A stretch of DNA of 64,000 nt from CAJCIT01 sp963771305 (GTDB lineage Bacteria > Acidobacteriota > Terriglobia > Bryobacterales > Bryobacteraceae). Positions 34,634 through 43,743 of the stretch are shown here, piece after piece. Below the pieces are notes generated by a model. It was not told the DNA's origin and did no database searches. It worked only from the letters and a program-made list of their open reading frames with translations. How positions within the stretch are numbered: the stretch's first letter is position 1; every line of letters starts with the position of its first letter. Position numbers and translations under genes: made by a program. The stretch is taken from NCBI GenBank assembly GCA_963771305.1, contig CAVYTS010000035.1, positions 287,889 through 351,888 on the forward strand, read 5' to 3'.

Positions 34634-36448
34634 CTATTTCATCTCCTCGATCACGGCCTTCAAGTCCTCAGGCAATGGCTGTAGCGAGCGCTTTTCCACC
34701 TGCATCTCGCCGTCTTCGCCACGTTTGACGATAATGTTGTGCTTACCCCACTCCCTGTCCTTGTTGGGAAAGTCTTCGCGAAACTGCGCCCCTCGGCTCT
34801 CCTTGCGAAGCAATGCGGCGCGTGTGACGGCTTCCGATACCGTCAGCAGACTCGTCAGATCCATCGCCGTGTGCCACCCGTTATTGAACTGCCGGTGGCC
34901 CCCGATGCCCGCCCGGTCCGCTCGCGCACGAAGCTGGTCGATCATTTCGAGCGCGCGTTCCATTTCACCTTCGGTTCGAACAATGCCCACCAGGTCCTGC
35001 ATCGATTCCTGCAAGTCGTACTGAATCTGATACGGATTCTCGCCGGCAGGACCGCGGTCGAACGGCGCAAGAGCCTCGGCTGCGGCCGCCTGCAACTGCG
35101 CTTCGTCAATGGCGCCCGCAACGTTGCCCTTGGCAAACTCTGCGGCAAAGCGTCCCGCACGCCGCCCGAACACCAGCAGATCCGACAGCGAGTTCCCCCC
35201 CAACCGGTTCGCGCCGTGCAGCCCCGCCGCAACTTCTCCCGCCGCAAACAAACCCGGCACGGTCGACATCTGTGTGTCGCCATCCACGCTGATCCCACCC
35301 ATCATGTAATGCGTGGTCGGCCCCACTTCCATCGGCTCTTTGGTGATATCCAGATCCGCCAGCTGCTTGAACTGGTGATACATGCTGGGCAGCTTGCGCT
35401 TGATGTGTTCCTCCGCTTTCGGCATGCGCTCTTTGATCCACGCAATATCCAGAAACACGCCGCCATGCGGCGTGCCCCGTCCCGCCTTGACCTCGCGATT
35501 GATGCAGCGTGCGACGTGGTCGCGGGTCAGCAGTTCCGGCGGTCGCCGCGCGTTCTTGTCGCCCTGCGTGTAGCGCCAGCCTTCCTCTTCGTTATCGGCG
35601 GTCTGCTCCTTATAAAGGTCCGGAATCTCATCGAACATGAAACGGCGGCCCTGGTTGTTGCGCAGGATGCCACCTTCGCCGCGTACCCCTTCGGTCACCA
35701 GGATGCCCCGCACGCTAATCGGCCAAACCATGCCGGTCGGATGGAATTGAACGAACTCCATGTCCTTGAGTTTGGCGCCCACCTGGTAGGCCAGCGCCAG
35801 CCCGTCACCCGTATACTCCCAACTGTTGCTGGTAATCTTGAACGCGCGGCCAATTCCCCCCGTTGCCAGCACCACAGCTTTCGCCTGCCACAAGAAGAAG
35901 CGCCCTTTCTCACGGTCGTAGCCGCAGGCACCTGCGACGCGGCCCGAGTCCATCACTAGGCTGAGCACCGTGCACTCCATGTGCACTTCCATGCCGCTGT
36001 GGACGCCGTGGTCCTGCAGCGTGCGGATCATCTCGAGGCCAGTACGGTCGCCGACGTGCGCCAGACGCGGATACCGATGCCCGCCAAAGTTGCGCTGCAG
36101 AATCCGGCCGTCCTCGGTGCGGTCGAACAGCGCGCCCCATGCTTCCAGCTCGCGCACGCAATCCGGCGCCTCTTTCGCATGCAGCTCCGCCATGCGCCAA
36201 TTGTTCAGATACTGGCCGCCGCGCATGGTGTCGGCGAAATGCACGCGCCAGTTGTCGCGATCGTCGACGTTCGCCAGCGCGGCGGCAACACCCCCCTCGG
36301 CCATCACTGTGTGCGCTTTGCCCAGCAGCGACTTGCAAACCACACCGACCTTGGCGCCAGTGGCGGCCGCTTCAATCGCAGCGCGCAGCCCCGCCCCGCC
36401 CGCGCCGATCACCAGCACGTCGTAAGAGTGTCGCTCGAATTCCGGCAT
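34634..36448 (-). CDS. sdhA: Succinate dehydrogenase/fumarate reductase flavoprotein subunit
   Basis: 604 aa. FAD-binding motif VLVIGAGGAGLRAAIEAAAT at the N-terminus, then the His-containing covalent FAD region KSLLGKAHTVMAEGGVAA (where SHT is usual, here AHT). The catalytic block includes VQFHPTGMVW, EGVRGEGG and THYMMGGISVDGDTQ. The C-terminus has the conserved HNIIVKRGEDGEM. It oxidises succinate to fumarate at the cytoplasmic face. Stop and start codons abut those of sdhC and sdhB, consistent with one transcript. Confidence 0.95.
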   Translation of the reverse strand: MPEFERHSYDVLVIGAGGAGLRAAIEAAATGAKVGVVCKSLLGKAHTVMAEGGVAAALANVDDRDNWRVHFADTMRGGQYLNNWRMAELHAKEAPDCVRELEAWGALFDRTEDGRILQRNFGGHRYPRLAHVGDRTGLEMIRTLQDHGVHSGMEVHMECTVLSLVMDSGRVAGACGYDREKGRFFLWQAKAVVLATGGIGRAFKITSNSWEYTGDGLALAYQVGAKLKDMEFVQFHPTGMVWPISVRGILVTEGVRGEGGILRNNQGRRFMFDEIPDLYKEQTADNEEEGWRYTQGDKNARRPPELLTRDHVARCINREVKAGRGTPHGGVFLDIAWIKERMPKAEEHIKRKLPSMYHQFKQLADLDITKEPMEVGPTTHYMMGGISVDGDTQMSTVPGLFAAGEVAAGLHGANRLGGNSLSDLLVFGRRAGRFAAEFAKGNVAGAIDEAQLQAAAAEALAPFDRGPAGENPYQIQYDLQESMQDLVGIVRTEGEMERALEMIDQLRARADRAGIGGHRQFNNGWHTAMDLTSLLTVSEAVTRAALLRKESRGAQFREDFPNKDREWGKHNIIVKRGEDGEMQVEKRSLQPLPEDLKAVIEEMK

Positions 36449-37234
36449 CTACAGGATTCTCCAGTCGTGCCAGATACCCATCGAGCAGAGCCGGACGTAG
36501 ATATCGGAGAATGCCACCCAGAACAGGCTCGCCCAAGCCCAACGCTTGTGGCCACGGTTCAGGCAACTCACGCAATCATAGAGCTTGTGCCGCACGGGGT
36601 GTTCGGAGATCTGGTCAATGGTTCCTCCCACCAGGTGCCGGAACGCGTGACAACCAAATATGTATCCAGCCAGCAGCACGACGTTGACCACCAGAATGAT
36701 GCTGCCGATCCCGATTCCAAAGCCGTTCGGAAACACAAGCGACTTCACCGCGTCGTACACCAGGAAGCCCCAGATCAAATAGGAAAGCCGCAGAAAGTTG
36801 CGATGGAAATTCTGCAGGATGAGCGGGAAGCTTCCCTCACCCAGATAGGTCTTACGTGGCTCGCTGACCGCACATGCCGGAGGATCAGCCCAGAACGCCT
36901 TATAGTAGGCGCCGCGATAGTAGTAACACGTAAACCGAAAGCCGCCCGGTATCCAAAGAATCAAGAACGCCGGCGAAAAGGGCAGAAAGCTGGGAAACCA
37001 ATGCGGCTTCGGCCCGAACAGAGCGTGTGGCGAATCGCCGAATATCTCCGGCGAATAGAACGGCGAGATGTAATTGCCGTAGGTGTAGTGGGCGTTCTGA
37101 AGTGCCGCCCATGTGGCATACACGATGAACGCGCCAAACCCCAGGAAAACCGCTGCGGGCGAAACCCACCAGGCATCGCGTCGCGACGTGTTGCCGAACC
37201 TGCCGCCTTTCCAGACGACATCGGGAGCTGCCAT
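36449..37234 (-). CDS. sdhC: Succinate dehydrogenase membrane anchor (Sdh1-type, cytochrome b-like)
   Basis: 261 aa from the ATG at 37234, with GGAG 8 nt upstream; the frame is open to 37303. Five or so membrane helices: SPAAVFLGFGAFIVYATWAA, FLPFSPAFLILWIPGGF, LSYLIWGFLVYDAVKSLVF, GSIILVVNVVLLAGYIFGCH and ASLFWVAFSDIYVRLC. Conserved His residues (QNFHRNFLRL, CHAFRHLVGG) may ligate haem b. The TCYYYRGAYYKAFWADPPAC segment is typical of the anchor that accompanies Sdh1 in mycobacteria and Acidobacteriota. Confidence 0.87.
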   Translation of the reverse strand: MAAPDVVWKGGRFGNTSRRDAWWVSPAAVFLGFGAFIVYATWAALQNAHYTYGNYISPFYSPEIFGDSPHALFGPKPHWFPSFLPFSPAFLILWIPGGFRFTCYYYRGAYYKAFWADPPACAVSEPRKTYLGEGSFPLILQNFHRNFLRLSYLIWGFLVYDAVKSLVFPNGFGIGIGSIILVVNVVLLAGYIFGCHAFRHLVGGTIDQISEHPVRHKLYDCVSCLNRGHKRWAWASLFWVAFSDIYVRLCSMGIWHDWRIL

Positions 37235-37334
37235 GTTGCTCTCCAGCGCAAAGGGATTAGACTGCTCGGTAGCTCCCAATGCTTGGATCGCAGTATATAA
37301 CAAGCCTGTTTCAGAGACCGTTTAGAATCCTTGT

Positions 37335-38258
37335 TCATCCATGTTTATCGGCGGCCAACGCATCCTGCTGCTCCGACAGAATCCGGCACCGCTTCCGAAA
37401 GTCGGCCACCCGGGCGTCCTTGTTCGGCAACAGCGCCCACCGCCGCATGACCTCGGTTCGGGCGCACGCCACCAACTCGGTATCCAGCTCGTTCATGTGT
37501 ACCAGCTGCCCGTATATCGAATCACCGACCTGGTTGCGAAACTCTTCCTTTTCCTTTTCGGGCGAGGCGTAGCTCGCTGGATCGGCATTCTGCCTCACGT
37601 AGTGAAACTGCAGCATCGGAAAAGTCGGCCGCAAGAAGTACTCCGCCGCCAGCGCGCTCTCGTCAAACAGTTCAACCACGCCCAGCACGGAGATCCCGCT
37701 CAAAATCTCCTGCGCCAATCGCAGATCGGCCCCCGTGGGCGGCCGCGTGTATTCTCCCCGGGTCGCCAGCGTGCATACTTGGACGTCGTTCACCAGGTGC
37801 GGATGCTCCTGCAACAACTCCTCGAAGAACGAACGGGCGTTCATCGCCTTTGAGTTCTTCCCTTCAGCCTGTTCGGATCGACGGATAAACTTATACATCG
37901 ACCACAAGCGCTGCAGCGGATCACGGAAGAAGCAGATGTCGAAAACGATAACCTGCGGCGCTCCGGGCTTCGGGTACCTGACATGATGGCTGCTGATTGC
38001 CGCGAGATTGGGATGGCCTGCCAGAAAGGCAGCGACGTCGGGGCCGTTCAGGGCTGAGCCCTCCTCCGGCCCGTGTAGTGTGGCGAACCGTTCGCCAAAG
38101 CTCCGCTGCAACACAGACTCGATCGTGCTCCCGGCATTCTTGAAAATGTGATAGTGCAGCAAGACCCAGCGATTGCGGTCTGCCGGGACGATGTGGTGTT
38201 GAGTCAAATCTTGCGGCGTTACTTCGTCCCCAGCTGGTTTCACAGGCTCGTCTGCCAT
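37335..38258 (-). CDS. PAPS-dependent sulfotransferase family protein
   Basis: 307 aa. The PAPS-binding motifs are LLHYHIFKNAGSTIESVL (phosphosulfate loop, with Lys) and DICFFRDPLQRLWSMYKFI (3'-phosphate loop, with Arg and Ser). No membrane helix or signal is seen, so it acts in the cytosol. CysNC and CysD, which make PAPS, lie directly upstream on the same strand (150 bp away). This suggests dedicated sulfation of a carbohydrate, lipid or small molecule. The acceptor cannot be told from sequence. Confidence 0.85.
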   Translation of the reverse strand: MADEPVKPAGDEVTPQDLTQHHIVPADRNRWVLLHYHIFKNAGSTIESVLQRSFGERFATLHGPEEGSALNGPDVAAFLAGHPNLAAISSHHVRYPKPGAPQVIVFDICFFRDPLQRLWSMYKFIRRSEQAEGKNSKAMNARSFFEELLQEHPHLVNDVQVCTLATRGEYTRPPTGADLRLAQEILSGISVLGVVELFDESALAAEYFLRPTFPMLQFHYVRQNADPASYASPEKEKEEFRNQVGDSIYGQLVHMNELDTELVACARTEVMRRWALLPNKDARVADFRKRCRILSEQQDALAADKHG

Positions 38259-38410
38259 TGCGTCATTGTCCTTCTAACACTCTTCGGCTCGCAATCCGCG
38301 AATGCGGAGCAACGATTTTTTCGGAGCGAAGTGGAGCCGGTCGTGGGCGACCGGCGCGGACGTGGGCGTCCAGCCCCACCTCTGCATTCTGTTTGTTCAT
38401 CCGCGGCCAT

Positions 38411-40201
38411 TCACTCCGTCCGGCTCTTCAGGTACTCCAGAATCTTCTCGACGCTTTCCTCCACCGTTTCCAAATCCGTCCGGCACTCAACTTCAGGCTG
38501 CAACGGGGGCTCGTACGGGTCGTCGATGCCTGTGAATCCATGCAGCTCGCCCGCACGTGCACGGCGGTACAGGCCCTTGACGTCCCTGCCCTCGCAGACA
38601 TCCAGCGGCGCATTGACATAAACTTCCACGAAGTCCGGAATCAACAAACGGACCTCGGCGCGCAGCGCCCGGTACGGCGAGATAGCGGACACGATCACCG
38701 TGACCCCGTTTCTTGCGAGCAGCTCCGCCACAAACCCGATTCGTCTTATGTTTTCATCCCGGTCTTCCTTGCTGTACCCGAGGTCTTTTGAGAGCCGTTG
38801 GCGGACCAAGTCGCCGTCGAGCAATTCCACCTTGAGGCCCGAGCTGCGCAAGCGATCAAAGAGCTCTGCGGCGAGTGTCGTCTTGCCGGCGGAACTCAAG
38901 CCCGTGAGCCATACCACCCTACCCTGCCCCTCAGAGGCTGTCCGCGCTCCCCGCCCACTGTCCAGAAAGATCTTTTCGATCGTCCCCGCAGCCACTGTCT
39001 CATTCGTCTGCGGATCAATCAGGATGAAGCTACCGGTTTCGCCCGCCTCCGCATACGGATCGCAATAGATGGGCCGGCGAGTCTCGATGCTGACCGTCGC
39101 AATATCGTTAGCCGCGATCGCGTCGGTTTCCGTTTGCTCGATCAGGTCGATTTGGAGCTTCGAGATCACCCTGCCCACTTCCGCCGGAACCCGGTGCGTG
39201 GTGTGTTTCAGCTCGTAGGTACGCGCCCGGGCAAGCGGTGCATCGCCCATCCAGAAGAGGGTCGCGATGAAACGCCGCGAGACGGCTGGTGGGTGCTTCG
39301 GATCCACGATCATATCCCCCCGCGAAACATCGACGTGTTCGCCCAAGGCAAGCGCCACCGACATCGGCGCGAATGCGCTTTCCGCATCCGGTTCGGGTGC
39401 GCCCAAGGAAACGACATGCGCTCTCTGGTTGGCGGGAAGCACTAGCACTTCGTCGCCGCACGCAACGCTACCAGAGGTCACCCGGCCTGCATAGCAGCGT
39501 TCCCCATTCTGCCCGCGAATGACGGCTTGGACGGGAAGGCGCAGCCAGCGCGATTCGCCAGCGCCGGCCGCATTGACTGTCTCAAGATATTCGAGCAGCG
39601 TCGGCCCCTCGTACCAGCTCATGTGCCGGCTGCGGTGGACGACGTTATCTCCCTCCAACGCACAGACGGGAATAAAGGTCCAAGTGCATCCCGGCATTTT
39701 CTTGACGAGGTGGAGGAACTGCTCACGCAATCGTTCGAACGGTTCGTAGGCAAACACAACCGCATCCATTTTGTTGATCGCGACACAAAAGTGGCGGATG
39801 CCCAGAATCCAGGCCAAATACGCATGCCGGTGTGTCTGCGGGAGAAGGCCCCTGGTTACATCCATCAGCAGTACGGCGGCCTCGGCCGTGGATGCCCCGG
39901 TGACCATGTTGCGCGTGTATTGGTCATGCCCCGGCGTATCGGCCACGATAAAGCGCCGCCTTGGCGTCGCGAAGTAGCGATACGCAACGTCAATTGTGAT
40001 GCCCTGCTCCCGCTCGGCCCGCAGACCATCGGTAATTAATGCCAGATCCAGCCCGTTGTGTGAGGCTCTGCGCACAGAATCCAGTTGGTCATCGCAGATG
40101 GCCTGTTGATCGTGCAGCAACCGTCCGATTAAGGTCGACTTCCCGTCATCCACGCTTCCCGTCAGAGTGAAGCGCAGTAAGCTCGGCTCGCTCTCGCTCA
40201 G
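38411..40201 (-). CDS. cysNC: Sulfate adenylyltransferase subunit 1 / adenylylsulfate kinase fusion
   Basis: 596 aa. N-terminal elongation-factor-like GTPase: P-loop GSVDDGKST, VADTPGHDQYTRNM and NKMDAV. C-terminal APS kinase with Walker A GLSSAGKTT, LLDGDLVRQRL and DRDENIRRIG. It activates sulfate to APS with CysD, then phosphorylates it to PAPS. The first ATG/GTG in frame (GTG at 40153) would cut off the start of the P-loop. The coding homology extends upstream as LLRFTLTGSV, with no ATG, GTG or TTG, up to a CTG at 40201 that overlaps the cysD stop and has GGAGGG 6 nt upstream. A CTG start is therefore proposed. Confidence 0.93.
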   Translation of the reverse strand: MSESEPSLLRFTLTGSVDDGKSTLIGRLLHDQQAICDDQLDSVRRASHNGLDLALITDGLRAEREQGITIDVAYRYFATPRRRFIVADTPGHDQYTRNMVTGASTAEAAVLLMDVTRGLLPQTHRHAYLAWILGIRHFCVAINKMDAVVFAYEPFERLREQFLHLVKKMPGCTWTFIPVCALEGDNVVHRSRHMSWYEGPTLLEYLETVNAAGAGESRWLRLPVQAVIRGQNGERCYAGRVTSGSVACGDEVLVLPANQRAHVVSLGAPEPDAESAFAPMSVALALGEHVDVSRGDMIVDPKHPPAVSRRFIATLFWMGDAPLARARTYELKHTTHRVPAEVGRVISKLQIDLIEQTETDAIAANDIATVSIETRRPIYCDPYAEAGETGSFILIDPQTNETVAAGTIEKIFLDSGRGARTASEGQGRVVWLTGLSSAGKTTLAAELFDRLRSSGLKVELLDGDLVRQRLSKDLGYSKEDRDENIRRIGFVAELLARNGVTVIVSAISPYRALRAEVRLLIPDFVEVYVNAPLDVCEGRDVKGLYRRARAGELHGFTGIDDPYEPPLQPEVECRTDLETVEESVEKILEYLKSRTE

Positions 40202-41100
40202 AAGTATCCCTCCCGCTTTTTTGTCTCCATCGAGCCTTCTTCATCATGGTCGATGGCGCGGAACTGGCGTTCGGACTTGCGTACGCCGCGAACCTCCTCG
40301 ATAATCTCGCGAACCGTACTGGCCGTGGACCGCACAGCGCCGGTGCAGTGTATGCAGCCCAGGGAGCGCATCCGGCACATCACGTCCTTTGCCGTCTCGC
40401 CCGGGAACGTAAATGCGTTATCGTCCGCGGCAATCAGTAGCTCGCCCCGTTCGAACATGCGCCGGTTCTTCGCGAAATAAAGCGGGACAACCGGAATGTT
40501 CTCGGCCAGTATGTATTCCCAAACATCGAGTTCCGTCCAATTCGACAACGGAAACACGCGCATCGTGTGGCCGTCCGGCAGGCGGCTGTTGAGAAGGTTC
40601 CAGACCTCGGGTCGCTGGGTCTTGGGATTCCATTGCCCATTCTGGTCGCGGATGGAATAGATTCGCTCCTTCGCGCGGGACTTCTCCTCCTCACGCCGCG
40701 CTCCTCCGATTGCCGCAACAAAACCATACAGGCGAAGTGCGTCCAGCAAGGGTTTTGTCTTCAATTGCGCGCAGCACCTCTGTGTTCCCAGGCGGAAGGG
40801 ATCCGCTGGCTCGATTAGATGATCCTGCGATTTGTAAACCAGCATCTCGGCTCCCGAGGTCGCGGCAATACGATCGCGGAATTCGATCATCTCGGCGAAT
40901 TTATAGCCCGTGTCGATATGCAGCAGCGGGAAGGGAATCTTAGCCGGCTCGAATGCCTTCTGGGCAAGACGAAGCAAGACTGACGAGTCTTTCCCGATTG
41001 AGTAGAGGAGAACAGGCTTCGAGAATTCGGCGCCAACTTCCCGCAGAATGTAGATACTCTCTGACTCCAGCCATCTCAAATGCGACAACTGCTGTTTCAT
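40198..41100 (-). CDS. cysD: Sulfate adenylyltransferase subunit 2
   Basis: 300 aa from the ATG at 41100; an ATG at 41136 and a GTG at 41166 are in frame and possible. The chosen start gives the usual N-terminus LSHLRWLESESIYILREV. PP-loop motif YSIGKDSSVLLRLA, then the lines GGARREEEKSRAKERI and MRVFPLSNWTELDVWEYI, and C-terminus KKREGYF are diagnostic. Forms APS from sulfate and ATP with the CysN part of CysNC. The stop overlaps the proposed CTG start of cysNC. Confidence 0.94.
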   Translation of the reverse strand: MKQQLSHLRWLESESIYILREVGAEFSKPVLLYSIGKDSSVLLRLAQKAFEPAKIPFPLLHIDTGYKFAEMIEFRDRIAATSGAEMLVYKSQDHLIEPADPFRLGTQRCCAQLKTKPLLDALRLYGFVAAIGGARREEEKSRAKERIYSIRDQNGQWNPKTQRPEVWNLLNSRLPDGHTMRVFPLSNWTELDVWEYILAENIPVVPLYFAKNRRMFERGELLIAADDNAFTFPGETAKDVMCRMRSLGCIHCTGAVRSTASTVREIIEEVRGVRKSERQFRAIDHDEEGSMETKKREGYF

Positions 41101-41166
41101 CCTGTCTTCGTTTGCTCCATCGGGCCGGATTGACATCTGCCGAGCGCCGTCGGAGCGCAACCTCAC

Positions 41167-41522
41167 AGCAACTCACCGGCCCAGCGTATCACTCGGTCAT
41201 GGGCGCCCAAGCTTGACTTCTCTTGTCAGATCACAAGGGATTGCGAAACGAAATGCGGAGGCGGTTGACAATCCGGCGACAACAGGCTGAAGGCCAGTTC
41301 CGTGAAAACCTGCCCATGCCACAGTTGGCCTTTGCGAAACGGAGTGGAAAAGCCGAGAAGGGCCTCGGCTCAGCGGGCTGACAGCCCGGCGCCACGGATG
41401 TGGATTCGAAACGAAGTGTGCCGGACGGCTAAACAAGCCGCCGCAGGTTACCATCCGGATACTATCCTGCCCCACTTCCCCGAGGAAAAACGCCCGGCTT
41501 GTCACCACTCGGCTGGCGATGG
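41167..41522. other. Intergenic region upstream of cysD
   Basis: About 350 bp with no convincing gene on either strand. It contains GC-rich short inverted sequences (for example AGGGCCTCGGCTCAGCGGGC at about 41354-41380). The promoter of the cysD-cysNC-sulfotransferase unit should be here, but I see no clear -35/-10. Confidence 0.45.
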
Positions 41523-42425
41523 TCACTTGGTATGGGTTAAGACCAGTACGCCGAGACCGCCGACCACGCGTCCGTGCAACTGCTGCGTCACATTGATCAG
41601 TACATTACCTTCACGCACACTGCCCACCAGCGTGAACTCGGCATGGCCGGACAGGATTTTGACTGCCTCAAGCCGCGGCTGCGCGGCCTCGATCTCCCGC
41701 ACAGTGGGATTGGTGGAATGCACGATGCCGAGATGTTCGACCTTGCCCGGATGGCGCAGCACGGTCTCGCCACCCGGCACGCCGGGAAGAAACGCAGCGA
41801 CCCCCGATAGAGGCACCTCCTCCGCGACCAGGGTGAAGCCCTCCCGGATCCCGCCGACATAGCCGACCTGGAAGGGGTACCGGATTGGATGTACGGTAGA
41901 CATCAGTACACCGAGATTCCTCTGTGCGATTGACAAGCTTCCTTGCGCTCCAGGCCCCGCATCGCCGTTGAGGCTTCCCAGAGACCCCGGTGGACCGGGG
42001 TCGACGGGAAACGTTCCAATGGAGCTGGTATCGTAGACGACGGCAATAAGGCATTCATGGCCGCCGTTTTCATACATTGGCACCCATGTAGTCGCGCACT
42101 TGATGTCGAGCTGGCCGGGGTTAACGCTAGCCCCGATCGGCAGGCCGTTGGCCACGCCACCCAATACAACGCCGTTGAGGAAATTGGCCTGGATCACGGG
42201 GAGGTTGCCAGTGCCCGGAATCGCCCACTCGACAAATAGATTCCAATACGGGTCGGTTGCTTCGGGATACATGTTGTGCACCCGAACCCAGACGTCATAG
42301 GGCTGACCGGCCACGGGGGTCACACCCGGCGGACCCGAATCCGGGGTGCCTTGCGGCTGCACCCAGATGTCAGGGCTGTAATACCAGTACGGGCTGCCCT
42401 TGGTGAGAGTGAGGATGCCACTCAT
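41523..42425 (-). CDS. Protein of unknown function with beta-rich N-terminus
   Basis: 300 aa, no signal peptide or membrane segment. The N-terminus YWYYSPDIWVQPQGTPDSG then PYDVWVRVHNMYPEATDPYW resembles immunoglobulin-like/CARDB-type beta sandwiches. The middle is Gly/Pro-rich (VDPGPPGSLGSLNGDAGPG). The C-terminal half (GHAEFTLVGSVREGNVLINV, ending LTHTK) is again beta-like. I do not recognise a family. It sits alone at the border of the accessory island, so it may be cargo. Confidence 0.6.
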   Translation of the reverse strand: MSGILTLTKGSPYWYYSPDIWVQPQGTPDSGPPGVTPVAGQPYDVWVRVHNMYPEATDPYWNLFVEWAIPGTGNLPVIQANFLNGVVLGGVANGLPIGASVNPGQLDIKCATTWVPMYENGGHECLIAVVYDTSSIGTFPVDPGPPGSLGSLNGDAGPGAQGSLSIAQRNLGVLMSTVHPIRYPFQVGYVGGIREGFTLVAEEVPLSGVAAFLPGVPGGETVLRHPGKVEHLGIVHSTNPTVREIEAAQPRLEAVKILSGHAEFTLVGSVREGNVLINVTQQLHGRVVGGLGVLVLTHTK

Positions 42426-42475
42426 TCGTGCCCCCTCCGAGCCGTGATCTTACTACAACGCGGAAAGGCGCGTCA

Positions 42476-42491
42476 ACGAGAAGAATTGCCA
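42476..42491. repeat. Left direct repeat flanking a miniature element
   Basis: ACGAGAAGAATTGCCA, repeated exactly at 42750-42765. The pair flanks the inverted-repeat element at 42492-42749. It is longer than the 4-8 bp target duplications usual for IS21-like elements. Confidence 0.65.
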
Positions 42492-42749
42492 TGTCGGCGC
42501 AAAGTAGAAATGTCCTATTCCAGCAAAGTAGAAATGTCCTAATGACCAGCATTTGCTGACGCCCCCTTTCCCTCATCCCAGGAGCGCGTTCAGAACGGCG
42601 CGGAGCGGTCAAGGGCGCGTGCTTGTTGCGCGGCGAATGCGAACCCTTGACGGCGAGCACCGTTCTCGACAATGGACACAGAGGGAAAGGGGAGCTTTCC
42701 TCCAGCGTGTCGACCTTTCCAAAATAGGACATTTCTACTTTGCTACGAC
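42492..42749. mobile_element. IS21-like miniature element (no transposase), about 258 bp
   Basis: The two ends are imperfect inverted repeats of 24 bp (42492-42515 and 42727-42750), identical at 22 positions and sharing GCAAAGTAGAAATGTCC. A second copy of the inner motif AGCAAAGTAGAAATGTCC is at 42522-42539. Multiple end repeats beginning TGTCG are typical of IS21-type elements. The core has no open gene. This is a non-autonomous derivative. Confidence 0.65.
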
Positions 42750-42765
42750 ACGAGAAGAATTGCCA
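42750..42765. repeat. Right direct repeat flanking the miniature element
   Basis: Second copy of ACGAGAAGAATTGCCA. Its first base may belong to the element's end, giving a 15- or 16-bp duplication. Confidence 0.65.
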
Positions 42766-43395
42766 GGGGAAAAATTGACATTGAAGTGAAAGGAGGGCCA
42801 CGGGGACAATGAATATGTTCTAACCTAACTTTGTGATCGACTTTTCGGGCGGATACGAAACGGTGGTAAAGGGGAAAGGCCGCCATGTCAGGGTTTCGGT
42901 AAAGCGGTGACTGCTGTCCCAGAACCCCCCAACGGAACTCCCGGAAGTCCTTGGCGTGCATCCGCTTGCTCACGCGCGCGGTTCTGTGCTGAACTTTTCA
43001 CTAGTCTAGTCTCAGAACTCCTATAGTAGGGGGTCAGTAGATGGGGTGGTCTGGTTAACGTCGAGGAGTCGGAAGGCGAGGATTGACCACTACGCGCTCG
43101 GTCCCCTGGTTGTCACACGGGCGACCGGCGAGGGGCCCGCTGAGAAAGATGCTGCGTTGATCGTCAGCATCCACAACCTCAAGACGCGGGAACTGCGGAG
43201 TGAAATCGAAGAGGCCGGGAGCGTAAGCAGACATGAACAAGTATAGCCGGCTGGATGAAACTTAGCAATAATTATTTAACAGTCGGTATTCGCTCAACTC
43301 TCCGCCAATGTGAGCTTTTCAAAAGCACGTCAACAAAAAGAGTTGAAATATGTATTTATATCGATTACAATCGGACCAGTTGCATACGTGGTCTG
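42766..43395. other. Gene-poor stretch before the outer recombinase element
   Basis: Several short frames on both strands are open here (for example a 61-codon frame at 43055-43240 on the minus strand), but none shows a recognisable domain or ribosome-binding site. A copy of the dispersed GC-rich repeat lies at about 42962-42991. From 43255 the DNA turns AT-rich, which may be the promoter region of the DUF6788-like gene. Confidence 0.45.
42962..42991 (+). repeat. Copy of a dispersed GC-rich repeat
   Basis: CCGCTTGCTCACGCGCGCGG followed by TTCTGTGCTG. Related copies occur at about 53459-53484, 53492-53517 and, inverted, 53549-53580. Confidence 0.55.
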
Positions 43396-43734
43396 ATGGA
43401 AACGCCAAAACAATCGACCATCGCCTTGCGCAAACGCCGTCTGGCGCTACTGCGTCAACTGCCTCCCCTCGATGCCATCCTGCGTGGCTCTCTCATCGAG
43501 CGCTACAAACGCTGTGGCAAGCCGGGATGCAAGTGTGCCGATGGCCGCGGTCATGGCCCCAAGTATTATCTTTCGGTGAGCTACCCGGGCCTGCGGCCGC
43601 AAATGGATTACGTGCCGCAGGAGTGGTTCGACCAGACCAGGGAGTTCCTGGCCAATTACCACCGCGCCCGCGAGCTCCTCGAACAAATCTGCGAGATCAA
43701 CCGCGAACTCCTCCGTCGCCGCGAGACGCTCTGA
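43396..43734 (+). CDS. DUF6788-like protein preceding the serine recombinase
   Basis: 112 aa from the ATG at 43396 (METPKQSTIALRKRRLALLR). Homologous to the protein at 24804: RGSLIERYKRCGKPGCKCAD, then GRGHGPKYYLSVSYPG and the closing helix LLEQICEINRELLRRRETL. Here the Cys pattern CGKPGCKC is intact and could bind a metal. It lies on the same strand as the large serine recombinase 136 bp further on and belongs to that element. The molecular role is unknown. Confidence 0.82.
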   Translation: METPKQSTIALRKRRLALLRQLPPLDAILRGSLIERYKRCGKPGCKCADGRGHGPKYYLSVSYPGLRPQMDYVPQEWFDQTREFLANYHRARELLEQICEINRELLRRRETL

Positions 43735-43743
43735 AGGGTCTGT

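Noticed and set aside
43055..43240. 61-codon minus-strand frame with a protein-like composition (FLSGPLAGRPCDNQGTERVV)
   Set aside because: No recognised domain, no ribosome-binding site, and it overlaps an equally open plus-strand frame; left as unassigned.
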